From: a virus
Virus record (IMG/VR): IMGVR_UViG_3300020596_000011
Span: 83,887 to 147,886 of that record
DNA: 64,000 bases
Reading direction: 5' to 3' (one strand)
Part shown: one piece after another, positions 16,210-23,947 of the stretch
Layout of the letters: the number at the start of each line of letters is the position of its first letter
Numbering within the stretch: position 1 is the stretch's first letter
Made by a program: the position numbers and the translations under genes
Notes under the pieces: model-generated
Databases searched by the model: none
What the model was told of the DNA's origin: nothing
The model's input: only the letters and a program-made list of their open reading frames with translations

Positions 16210-17453
16210 GTTTTATCCCAGGCGCAAGCAGTACGCCTTCAACATTTCCCGACGGTTTTAGTCTATCTGCTGGTAGCGTAACTAACGCTACGCTGCGATG
16301 GTCCTCGCCGACAACTGGTCTGTACGAACCAGGAACTAACCAGATCGGCTTTACTAATGCGGGCGTGCAAACATTCTTAATGAGCGCTGCTGGAGCGGTT
16401 ACGATTGGGCCGAGCGCTTTTGTGGGGGCGCATGTAATTAATGGCGCTCATTTATCAATACGAAACAGCGGGTCCAACGGAGGTTACATCGAGGGCCAGC
16501 AGGCAGGTGTGCCACAGTGGTTTATCGGTAAACACCCGTATAATAATTTCACTGGTAACAACGTTGGTATTGGTTCGGTAGTCGCGGGAGTTGGGCTTGA
16601 ATTTGCGTCTGCAAATGTGTTGTGCGGAGCAGTAAGTGCAGCGGGCGCTTGGGCGTTTGGGCCTGCTCCTAGTGCGGGCGCTAACCTTGAGCATATCTTT
16701 CAATCGCAGGTACAAACACAACTTTCAATTAGGTCGTTAACCGGCAATTCGTCAATACTTAATTTTCAGCAGGGAAGTACAAACCGTCTTCAAATTAGGC
16801 ACAACCCAGGGGTGAACAGAGCAGAGCTGCTTGTAGGGAACCCTGCGACTCTTGTAGCTGCCGAGATCAGCCCAACAGGAGCTTGGACGCTGGGCGACGG
16901 AACCAACAACACCGCATCGCATGTGTTCAGGGCGAACACAACAAACGAATGGGTTGTCAGAGTTCAAAACTTGTCGAATAGTAACCCTTACGGTCAAGCG
17001 ATAACATTCACAGCGGCAGCGCCTAATGACACTACTCGACTGTTTTTTGAATGTGCGGACAATGTTGGGGTAAGGGCAACAATACGGTCGAATGGTGGTA
17101 TTGCGAACTTTTCAGCCAATAACGTAAACTTGTCAGATGCGCGGCTGAAAGAAGCTATCGAGCCTGCGCCTTCTTATCTCGCAAAGCTGTTACAAGTTGA
17201 AGTCGTTAACTACAAGTTTAAAGACCAGACCCATGATGATTTCAACTTAGGCGTTATTGCCCAGCAGCTTGACTCGGTTTGTCCTGAACTCGTTGACAAA
17301 GATGGCTTTGGTACAACGCCCGCAGACGGCATTCCTTTAATGTCTGTATACCAAACCGACCTCCAATACGCGCTCTTAAAAGCACTACAAGAACTATCAG
17401 CAAAAGTAGACGCACAGGCTGCTGAACTAGAAATATTAAAAGGATTAAACTAA
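16206..17453 (+). CDS. Tail fibre with C-terminal S74 intramolecular chaperone
   Basis: ATG overlaps the previous stop (ATGA). 415 residues starting MSFIPGASSTPSTFPDGFSL. The middle has short AGAxTxGPS repeats and RWSSPTTGLYEPGTNQIGFTNAGVQTF, a common phage fibre phrase. The S74 domain starts at LSDARLKEAIEP (Ser310), followed by NLGVIAQQLDSVCPELV and the terminal coiled coil LLKALQELSAKVDAQAAELE. Paralogous at both ends to the gene before it, with an unrelated middle, which is the usual pattern of fibre diversification by domain swapping. Confidence 0.9.
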   Translation: MSFIPGASSTPSTFPDGFSLSAGSVTNATLRWSSPTTGLYEPGTNQIGFTNAGVQTFLMSAAGAVTIGPSAFVGAHVINGAHLSIRNSGSNGGYIEGQQAGVPQWFIGKHPYNNFTGNNVGIGSVVAGVGLEFASANVLCGAVSAAGAWAFGPAPSAGANLEHIFQSQVQTQLSIRSLTGNSSILNFQQGSTNRLQIRHNPGVNRAELLVGNPATLVAAEISPTGAWTLGDGTNNTASHVFRANTTNEWVVRVQNLSNSNPYGQAITFTAAAPNDTTRLFFECADNVGVRATIRSNGGIANFSANNVNLSDARLKEAIEPAPSYLAKLLQVEVVNYKFKDQTHDDFNLGVIAQQLDSVCPELVDKDGFGTTPADGIPLMSVYQTDLQYALLKALQELSAKVDAQAAELEILKGLN

Positions 17454-17454
17454 A

Positions 17455-19950
17455 ATGGCATTCTTACCAGGAAATACAGCATCCCCGTCGACCGCGACGG
17501 ACGGCATTGTCGGCAAGGGTCAGCTCGGCAATAACGAAACAATATCTGCTACTCGTGTACTGACTAACGCGGATAGAAGAATTCAAGTACTGACGCCTTC
17601 AGGTGCAATAAGAATAGTTCAGCTTCCTACTACAGCCATTGTTGCTGGAGAAGCTTGGGCTATAACATGTGCTGCAAGCTCAGGCTTTGGATTAACTGTT
17701 CAAAGTTCAAATGGAACAACAATCGTCACGCTTAACCCCGGCGAAGCGATGACTTATTCGGCTAATATTGCTACTCCTGTAGCTGCTACAGATTGGAGTT
17801 TTTCTGGGGTTGCAGTAACTGCTACTCTTGCTCAAACTCTTTTAAACAAAGTAGTTTCATCAACCGCCGCAATCACAGGTGCTCTAACATTACCCTCCGG
17901 AACAGTGGCTAACCGCTCTGCTCTAGCTACGGTCGGGATGATTAGGCATAATACCGACGCAAACGAGTTCGAAGGATTTTCGAATGGGACTTGGGCAAGT
18001 GTGGGCGGTGGATTAAACGAGCAACCAGTTAAAAACTACCTTAAGACATTCTCTAATGCCTCTGTAGCTCCTGGGACAGTATCTAACCTTGCTTCAACAA
18101 CCGCTAACCTTGTTTCTTTAACTGCGTTTTACACGGGTACAGCGGCTAACGCTTCTGCTGTTACAAGTCCGGCGAATACTGAGCTGAGAGGCTCAACCAA
18201 CTACCTTACAGCGGCGCTGACATCTAACCCCACCGGTACATCGTTTGTGCAGTTCCCCGCCTTCGCTTTAGAAGGCGCAGACCTCGGCAAACCCGTCATG
18301 CTCAACTTTGATATCCTTGGCGTTACTGCTGATGGAAATTGGGATGTAGTCGTAGTCAGGTACAACTCATCGGGTGTTCACCAGAGCATTATATCAGTTG
18401 CTGGGAACGCATCCGCAGCAACTCCTGCAAGTGCTAAACTGCCAACGGGCACGTCAAGATTCAGCGGCTTTTGGGTGCCAGACAGCATTACCCCTTCTGA
18501 CCTCTACGCTGTGCGACCGAGAAGTTTGGCAGGCAGTGTTGCAGTGCGATTCGATACGCTTTTCTCAGGGCCGCAAGTGCTGATGCAGACGGGTGCTTTG
18601 ACCGACCCAATCATAACCACAGGCATCACTGTTTCAGGTTTTGGCGCAACTCCAACGGTCGCGAGTGTATATTCCAGAATTGGCCAAAACGCTCACATTC
18701 GGACGGTAGTAAAAGTAACAGCGGCATCAGGTTACGGTAATCATGTTTTCACACTTCCGGCAGAATTAACGCCAGACTTTACCAAGATACCAGGGCAGGA
18801 AGGCGGATTCGGCACGACCAATGCTTGGGTAGGTGAGGCTAGTATTGTCAATACCTCAACGGGTACACTTTGGAAAGGAAGGGTTCTTCTTAACACCTCA
18901 AGACAGATGACGCCATACGGGCCGAATGGTCAAGGCGACTGGAACGGAACGGTTCCCGTTGCGCTGTCAACTAACATGTCAATAACTCTTGATGTTATAA
19001 TCCCAATAGTCGGCTGGTCGAGTAACGTAACAGCGGGTGATAGGAGTGTCTCAGAGTACGCTAGTAACTCAGGTGTCGGCGGTGTAGCTGCGAATACAAT
19101 TTACACCACAGGAAGTGTACAAGGCGCTCTTGGTTCCCAATTTGTTTCAGTCAATAGTGTTACCTCAGGTGGTAATACAAAATACCGGCTTGATTGGGCG
19201 ACAGCAATTCAGGCAACGGACACATTTATAATACAGACGACACAAGACTTCGGAGTTACTTTTCAAAATGAAGGCGGCTCAATTTCGTACATCGGACGAG
19301 GGCGTCAAGGCGCGTCAGAATACGGGATGTGGACTGAGCCCATTAACGCAAGCCAAAATTACATAGTCTTCGGTAACCAAGGGCGCATGATATCGAATGC
19401 AGGCTACGCAGGCTCAGGCGCTGCATGGTCTGATATTGCAGGCAGTGCGCAGTACCTATTCAGAGTATTAAAAGTAAGCGGCGGCGCAGTAGTCGGGTTT
19501 CCGATTGGCTCACCGAATATTACTGGGCGCACCGATGGAATTGCGCAGCCTGCGGGGATTGTAGGAGAGGTTATTAATGGAACGAATCTTTCACCTGCGC
19601 TTGGCTCATCAGGGGTAGTGGTTAACCACTATTCGATAGCATTAACAGCGGGGAACTGGCGCATCGAAGGAACTACGGGCTTTAACATAGGTACCACGGC
19701 GGTTGTTGGCTCGGACAATTATATAGTCGTCTCAGTTTCTTCAACTTCCGCGTCAGAACAAAACCCTCTGGGAATCACAAGTCTGGCACCGGTCGGGTCG
19801 GGCGGCGGAAGGCAGACGGGGACATCTAGGTGCATTTCGATATCAGCATCCGCAACGTGGTTTCTCACGGCAAGGCACGGCATCACGACAGCAGGAAATG
19901 CATCGGTTGATTCAGGAACAGGATTTTTTAGGGCTGTCAGAATCTCATGA
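17455..19950 (+). CDS. Large tail fibre / receptor-binding protein, last gene of cassette
   Basis: ATG one base after the previous stop; GGATT upstream. 831 residues starting MAFLPGNTASPSTATDGIVG, so it shares the cassette's N-terminal peptide, but has no S74 domain. Residues about 30-130 form an ITCAASSGFGLTVQSSNGTTIV-type beta domain also seen at the start of the 13150 gene; residues about 195-375 match that gene's central domain; the rest is beta-rich and ends in a domain (NWRIEGTTGFNIGTTAVVGSDN to FFRAVRIS) that resembles phage jelly-roll tips. Probably a receptor-binding tip protein. Confidence 0.8.
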   Translation: MAFLPGNTASPSTATDGIVGKGQLGNNETISATRVLTNADRRIQVLTPSGAIRIVQLPTTAIVAGEAWAITCAASSGFGLTVQSSNGTTIVTLNPGEAMTYSANIATPVAATDWSFSGVAVTATLAQTLLNKVVSSTAAITGALTLPSGTVANRSALATVGMIRHNTDANEFEGFSNGTWASVGGGLNEQPVKNYLKTFSNASVAPGTVSNLASTTANLVSLTAFYTGTAANASAVTSPANTELRGSTNYLTAALTSNPTGTSFVQFPAFALEGADLGKPVMLNFDILGVTADGNWDVVVVRYNSSGVHQSIISVAGNASAATPASAKLPTGTSRFSGFWVPDSITPSDLYAVRPRSLAGSVAVRFDTLFSGPQVLMQTGALTDPIITTGITVSGFGATPTVASVYSRIGQNAHIRTVVKVTAASGYGNHVFTLPAELTPDFTKIPGQEGGFGTTNAWVGEASIVNTSTGTLWKGRVLLNTSRQMTPYGPNGQGDWNGTVPVALSTNMSITLDVIIPIVGWSSNVTAGDRSVSEYASNSGVGGVAANTIYTTGSVQGALGSQFVSVNSVTSGGNTKYRLDWATAIQATDTFIIQTTQDFGVTFQNEGGSISYIGRGRQGASEYGMWTEPINASQNYIVFGNQGRMISNAGYAGSGAAWSDIAGSAQYLFRVLKVSGGAVVGFPIGSPNITGRTDGIAQPAGIVGEVINGTNLSPALGSSGVVVNHYSIALTAGNWRIEGTTGFNIGTTAVVGSDNYIVVSVSSTSASEQNPLGITSLAPVGSGGGRQTGTSRCISISASATWFLTARHGITTAGNASVDSGTGFFRAVRIS

Positions 19951-19954
19951 AACA

Positions 19955-19967
19955 CCTAGCCGATAGG
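19955..19967. repeat. Right arm of 13-bp inverted repeat around the fibre cassette
   Basis: CCTAGCCGATAGG begins four bases after the last fibre gene's stop and is the exact reverse complement of 12942-12954. The two arms enclose 7.0 kb. Confidence 0.6.
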
Positions 19968-19971
19968 CGCA

Positions 19972-19989
19972 GAAAGCATAGCGGCTTTC
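19972..19989 (+). terminator. Weak hairpin after the fibre cassette
   Basis: GAAAGC (19972-19977) pairs with GCTTTC (19984-19989), but only AATTAGTTTA follows rather than a T-run, so termination is uncertain. Confidence 0.3.
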
Positions 19990-20021
19990 AATTAGTTTAG
20001 AACTTGCATGGTGCGAGAATA

Positions 20022-20267
20022 CTAGTTGAGGGCCAGTCTTTCAGACGCTGCTTCATTTCTAAGCTCAACAGCCAGTCTATAATAGTCGTCTGCATCCAGC
20101 GGTTCTTCGTCGTCGCTCAGACAGCTCGGGTATCCTTGAGATGCTGCGTATTCTTTTAATTGATCCGCAATTTGTTGCATCGGGGAATCCGGCGATAAGC
20201 CTAATTCTTTCATTGTGTTAAGAGCCGAAAGTGCACTTCCCGTGAGGTCTGCCCAATAATTCACCAT
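20022..20267 (-). CDS. Acidic helical protein, 81 aa, unknown
   Basis: ATG at 20267 with AAAGGAAAT upstream is chosen over a TTG at 20342. Product MVNYWADLTGSALSALNTMKELGL... has an acidic Asp/Glu stretch (LSDDEEPLDADDYYRLA) and a helical C-terminus. No function recognised. Confidence 0.6.
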   Translation of the reverse strand: MVNYWADLTGSALSALNTMKELGLSPDSPMQQIADQLKEYAASQGYPSCLSDDEEPLDADDYYRLAVELRNEAASERLALN

Positions 20268-20362
20268 TTTGATTTCCTTTGCAACTACTGAAACTTGTGA
20301 AACTTGTGACGGCTTAACCCTCACATCTCCTGTATCGGACAATCATCAGAACAAGTAAAGGC

Positions 20363-21139
20363 TTATTTCATATTTTTAAACGCCATCTCAGACCAGCGCA
20401 CATACACTGCCGAAGGGTAGATGTGTGCAAAATGCCCGCCTGAACTTGGCGGCCAGCCAGCAGCCTCTCCATACTTATTCAAAGTAAGCATTGAGTTGCG
20501 GTTGTCCGCAGCGGTGCCCGCAATACCCTCAACACGTTCCTTGGCACCCTTCAAATATAGAAACACAACATCGTTTTGATTTCTGACATTCTCAAGCGTC
20601 CTCATGGTTTCACGAGTCCAATAGTTGTCCACACCGTGCTTTCTAAAAAGCATCAGCGCGCAACAAACAAGGTTTAGCTGGTACGGCTCATAGACTGTAA
20701 CCGCTTCTACGAAAGCTATAAAACCGAGGAGTGGTTTAAAAATCTTCGCGAGAATAAAACCTTTTAGGCCCATGTGTGCAACAGTGGCATCTTTACCAAG
20801 CGCTAGTCCGAGTTGAGCCCAGCCCATGACGCCCACTCTGTTACGGTTGTCGCTTGCCGTTGGTGAGAGAAGGCCGTTGTTGGAAGCGAGATAGCGCGCG
20901 ATGCGTATCTTAGAGAGCTGAGAAGCGCCAAGCAGTGCGCCAATGAACATGTCGCGACTGTTAGAGTTGCGGTAATCCGTGTTTCTGTTCGCAGCTAGTA
21001 CGTTGCGCCAAATACGACCGTTGCTGTCAATACAAGCGTCGACGTAGCCTTGCTGCTCCGTGTCCCCGACCGCCACGAGCATACCTGCGTACAGTAGCGA
21101 ATCGCCAAAAACATCGGAATATAGTACTTCAGAATTCAT
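20363..21139 (-). CDS. Phage protein of unknown function (SRDMFIG motif), 258 aa
   Basis: ATG at 21139 is preceded by AAAGGAC. The frame stays open upstream to 21301 across the spacer, but most of that overlaps the previous gene. The product is helical with NSNSRDMFIGALLGASQLSKIRIARYLASN and DNRNRVGVMGWAQLG; similar S/TRDMxxG...DNR patterns occur in uncharacterised large-phage proteins, and the helical-hairpin layout would fit an alpha/alpha barrel. No catalytic residues can be assigned. Confidence 0.6.
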   Translation of the reverse strand: MNSEVLYSDVFGDSLLYAGMLVAVGDTEQQGYVDACIDSNGRIWRNVLAANRNTDYRNSNSRDMFIGALLGASQLSKIRIARYLASNNGLLSPTASDNRNRVGVMGWAQLGLALGKDATVAHMGLKGFILAKIFKPLLGFIAFVEAVTVYEPYQLNLVCCALMLFRKHGVDNYWTRETMRTLENVRNQNDVVFLYLKGAKERVEGIAGTAADNRNSMLTLNKYGEAAGWPPSSGGHFAHIYPSAVYVRWSEMAFKNMK

Positions 21140-21233
21140 TGTGTGTCCTTTTAATTGTTTAAACTGGTTAGGGTTTGCCGCTTTTAGTTCTGCTGTGAGT
21201 ACTGGGTCGTAAGATCCGCTACCAACGCTTGCT

Positions 21234-21884
21234 TCAGTCCTCCTCAACTTCGTATGTTCCAGAAACAAACACACACGCAATGCGTGGGGTTCGTCCTTCA
21301 ATCGAATCAGTGACTGCTTTTGCGGCGGCCTCCGATGGATAGACTTCGCTGGCCCATGTGGCGTATACGCTCACCCACCCCGAGAACGCTTTTGTTACCA
21401 TCATTTTTTTCTTGACTATCAAACCTGGAATAGTCACATACGGTAGAACGTCATAGAAGATATGGGTGCGGTTGTTCTGCGCCATGAGCGAGGTGCTGCC
21501 TGCATCTCTTGCTACAGTCCAGGTGAGCTTGTGATCGGTGACCTTAGTTCCCTCAGGCAATGATTCCACAAATTCAAGTACCGTGGGTTCTCTATACGGT
21601 GGCCCCATGACAAAGTCACGCGGGTCGTGTGTGTACGTTCCAGTGGCGAATGCGCTCGCGGGCGTCTCGAAGGATAAGATGTCCTGCGACTGAGATTCGT
21701 CGGCAGCACGGTAATGCCCGTTTGATGTGTAGTAGTGGCGCATACCATTACCTCCCTCGAAATAAATACCATACTTGCTTCTGCGGTAGTGTTCCAAAGT
21801 ACGAATAATGGTGACTGTCTGGGTCTGACCGTTTCGGAGAGTAACTACGTCTCCGACTCTTAAATCACTAAGGTCTACTGTCAT
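21234..21884 (-). CDS. Unknown protein; tandem paralogue of the next gene, with extra C-terminal domain
   Basis: Start chosen at the ATG after GGAG-CCGAAA (21884); an ATG four codons upstream merely carries the ribosome-binding site. The N-terminal about 75 residues (DLSDLRVGDVVTLRNGQTQTV ... DILSFETPAS) parallel the whole of the 78-residue neighbour (NDLRIGDIVTLRGGRTLSV ... DIVSFESPVK). A further about 130 residues (TVLEFVESLPEGTKVTDHKLTW...) are unique. The N-terminal part looks like a small beta barrel (KOW/hypothetical phage fold). Function unknown. Confidence 0.6.
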   Translation of the reverse strand: MTVDLSDLRVGDVVTLRNGQTQTVTIIRTLEHYRRSKYGIYFEGGNGMRHYYTSNGHYRAADESQSQDILSFETPASAFATGTYTHDPRDFVMGPPYREPTVLEFVESLPEGTKVTDHKLTWTVARDAGSTSLMAQNNRTHIFYDVLPYVTIPGLIVKKKMMVTKAFSGWVSVYATWASEVYPSEAAAKAVTDSIEGRTPRIACVFVSGTYEVEED

Positions 21885-21896
21885 TTTCGGCTCCAT

Positions 21897-22130
21897 TTAT
21901 TTCACCGGTGATTCAAAGGACACAATGTCCAGGTCACGGTCGTCTCCTTCTGCCCGGCCATCCACATCGAAGCTATAGGGCAAGCCCTGCTCGGTGAAAC
22001 TAATACTAAAACTACTGTACGCGTATCCATCTGCGCAGTGGACATCTTGGTCCCACGTCTCTTCAACGGACAGAGTTCGACCCCCGCGCAAAGTGACGAT
22101 ATCTCCAATTCGCAAGTCGTTCAGGTTCAT
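21897..22130 (-). CDS. Small beta-barrel-like protein, tandem paralogue
   Basis: 77 residues from ATG 22130 with the same GGAG-CCGAAA leader as its neighbour. Begins MNLNDLRIGDIVTLRGGRTLSV and ends DIVSFESPVK. The junction DNA (TATTTCACC and TTCAAAGGA flanks) is duplicated on both sides, indicating a tandem duplication. Function unknown. Confidence 0.6.
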   Translation of the reverse strand: MNLNDLRIGDIVTLRGGRTLSVEETWDQDVHCADGYAYSSFSISFTEQGLPYSFDVDGRAEGDDRDLDIVSFESPVK

Positions 22131-22142
22131 TTTCGGCTCCAT

Positions 22143-22166
22143 TTATTTCACCTGTAGTTCAAAGGA
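22143..22166 (-). pseudogene. Remnant C-terminus of a third tandem copy
   Basis: On the minus strand these bases read SFELQVK-stop immediately before ATGGAG, matching the SFESPVK-stop-ATGGAG junction 246 bases downstream. No full-length frame precedes it, so it looks like the scar of a duplication or deletion. Confidence 0.55.
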
Positions 22167-22176
22167 CGTTCAACGC

Positions 22177-22509
22177 TCATTCGTCTAGTGACGCTTTACA
22201 TTGCGTTATCAACACTTGACATTCTTCGAGCGTCTCGTAGGTATCACACGGCTTGCACGCAGCAACGGATTCGACTTCGCAACTTTTCTTGACGCCATCC
22301 GACGTGCTTGTACACGACCAGTCACCAAGACAGGCAAAATACTCGCAAGACAGGCACGTGGTCATAGCGCGAGCTACAGCCGCCGACTCCCTTAGCAACC
22401 TTTCTCTTTGGTTCAAATCGTCAGTTTGTGTGTACACAGGACCGAGGAAATAACCACAACTCACCGCCAGCAACCCCAGTGCGGCTACAAGCCCTATTCG
22501 TTTACGCAC
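22177..22509 (-). CDS. Cysteine-rich putative lipoprotein
   Basis: The most likely start is the GTG at 22509, giving VRKRIGLVAALGLLAVSC-GYF: a basic n-region, hydrophobic core and lipobox-like AVSC, then a mature part with about ten cysteines (CLSCEYFACLGDWSC, CEVESVAACKPCDTYETLEECQ). Export and lipid attachment are inferred. Its start overlaps the end of a two-segment membrane protein by 16 bases, which recalls the Rz/Rz1 arrangement, but the sizes do not fit classical spanins. Confidence 0.55.
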   Translation of the reverse strand: MRKRIGLVAALGLLAVSCGYFLGPVYTQTDDLNQRERLLRESAAVARAMTTCLSCEYFACLGDWSCTSTSDGVKKSCEVESVAACKPCDTYETLEECQVLITQCKASLDE

Positions 22510-22646
22510 GCGAGCCCCCAAAGTGCCAAAACAATTGCGAGCGTCAGCGCAACAATTGAGAGGTTGATGTAACGACCAACCAACAACCCCAAAGCGACGT
22601 AGCAGCAAAGACTGTACAAACTAAACAGGATATTATTCTTTGTCAT
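22494..22646 (-). CDS. 50-residue two-segment membrane protein
   Basis: ATG lies within the last codons of the preceding gene (out of frame) and the stop lies inside the next. Product MTKNNILFSLYSLCCYVALG... has two hydrophobic segments (residues 5-26 and 29-47) separated by RYINLS. Size and topology would suit a holin-like or accessory inner-membrane protein, without proof. Confidence 0.55.
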   Translation of the reverse strand: MTKNNILFSLYSLCCYVALGLLVGRYINLSIVALTLAIVLALWGLACVNE

Positions 22647-22803
22647 CAGGCTTGTCTTTCTTGAATATCTTCTCGTCGCAGTACAGATAGGCTAGCCGCA
22701 GTGCCTGCATGCGTATACCGATCAGCTCGGGGTTCATCTCTTTCGATTTCTTGATCTTCTTTAGCGTAAGACCCTTTTTTACTTTTACTTTGTCGTCACT
22801 CAT
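22633..22803 (-). CDS. Small Lys-rich protein, 56 aa
   Basis: ATG at 22803 overlaps the stop of the MoxR-type gene (ATGA) and has AAGGAAA upstream. Product MSDDKVKVKKGLTLKKIKKSKE... is strongly basic with a short helix (ELIGIRMQALRLAYLYC). Function unknown. Confidence 0.6.
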   Translation of the reverse strand: MSDDKVKVKKGLTLKKIKKSKEMNPELIGIRMQALRLAYLYCDEKIFKKDKPDDKE

Positions 22804-23864
22804 GAAGATTTCCTTGCAAGTCCGAGTTTTCCAATCCGTACAGCGATGTAGTCCCAAGCCCAGTTTTGAGGGTCCAAGTCGGCTACATGCGCTAGCCCCG
22901 TAGGCCAGTGCTTTAGAGTATGCCTGAATTCTCCGTAAGAAAACATCCCCCTACACGTCTCAGGAAGAGCAGTAGTTAGCAGATAGTGTGCAGCCATCTC
23001 ACTCTCCTGGCTCTGAAGATAGCCGATAGTCTCGTTCACAAGCCCTTTGGCTTCTAGCTGAGACACAGCTTCAAAATTTAACTGTGTGAGCGTCAGTGGA
23101 AACACAGTAGTCCTTTTGTCAACGATATCACAGTACTGTTGGAAACGTGCGTTCCCATGCTCTAGGCCCATTTTGCCTACGAACACATGGCGAGTTTCAT
23201 CTCGCGATAGCAGCCCTGTTTCCGCAATCTCAAGAGCTTGATCGAGTTGTCTTGGTGACTCGCTAAGTTTTACCCAAACTTCCTCTCCCGATCCCGGCTC
23301 TTTAAAAAGCTTTGGGTGTTTCTGTAGCATCTCTGTTGCCAACTTCGACCGCATGGTGCGAGCCACTGCGTGGACGCTTGGAGCATGCACCACGTGTGTC
23401 ACGCGTTTAATCACGGCATCCGGTAGGTCACGTACACCGATGTCCTCAGTCTCTAAGTTAGCAGCCGCAAGAATAAGGACGTTGTCGGATAGCTTGTACG
23501 TATTCATAAATGTGCGATCGAGTAGCATTTCGGTAAACATTCCAAACGTCTGGTCGCTCATAGGCCGATTAAACTCGTCCAAAAACAACACGGTTTTGGG
23601 GACGACGTAGCCTGTGGACGGGTCGTCGCAGAGGTCCTTCACCCATTTGTCAGGGTACGGGATAAGTACCTTGTTTACTTCGTCTTTGTGTGGGATGCAA
23701 AGATTCAGCGGGTCGATATTTAATACGCGCCTCTCAATGTAGTTAAACCCGTGGTTTTGGGCAAACGCTTTTACTAGCGCAGATTTACCAAACCCGCTCG
23801 AACCATGTATCAGGATTGTCTGTTTGGTCTGGAAGTGGGCTAGAAACATGTTGTCGGTAATCAT
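22800..23864 (-). CDS. MoxR-type AAA+ ATPase
   Basis: 354 residues. Walker A GSSGFGKS at 21-28, Walker B VLFLDEFNR at 92-100, sensor-1 LAAANLE, and a DLPDAVIKRV segment carrying the arginine-finger region. This is the MoxR/RavA-like architecture that works as a chaperone with a VWA-domain partner; the partner is the next gene upstream in the operon region (23948-25078). Ring assembly and metal-cofactor insertion or complex remodelling are the family's known roles; the phage target is unknown. The gene has its own promoter (23887-23923). Confidence 0.85.
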   Translation of the reverse strand: MITDNMFLAHFQTKQTILIHGSSGFGKSALVKAFAQNHGFNYIERRVLNIDPLNLCIPHKDEVNKVLIPYPDKWVKDLCDDPSTGYVVPKTVLFLDEFNRPMSDQTFGMFTEMLLDRTFMNTYKLSDNVLILAAANLETEDIGVRDLPDAVIKRVTHVVHAPSVHAVARTMRSKLATEMLQKHPKLFKEPGSGEEVWVKLSESPRQLDQALEIAETGLLSRDETRHVFVGKMGLEHGNARFQQYCDIVDKRTTVFPLTLTQLNFEAVSQLEAKGLVNETIGYLQSQESEMAAHYLLTTALPETCRGMFSYGEFRHTLKHWPTGLAHVADLDPQNWAWDYIAVRIGKLGLARKSS

Positions 23865-23886
23865 AAAAATCCTCTCGGTTTATTTC

Positions 23887-23923
23887 CTAGTGTAGTGTTC
23901 GGAGGGAGCGCGCAAAACTTGAG
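23887..23923 (-). promoter_or_regulatory. Minus-strand promoter, CTCAAGTTTTG...TAG family (site C)
   Basis: On the minus strand: CTCAAGTTTTG, 10 bases, CTCCGAACAC, then TACACT and AG, 23 bases before the MoxR start at 23864. It aligns without gaps with site E (39690-39727) over 30 bases. Confidence 0.6.
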
Positions 23924-23947
23924 AGGAATTCACATATTTTTTAGCAA

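Noticed and set aside
21140-21301. N-terminal extension of the SRDMFIG protein
   Set aside because: The ATG at 21139 has a ribosome-binding site, and the far part of the extension overlaps the previous gene; the GAGGAGGA there is explained by its Glu-Glu-Asp codons.
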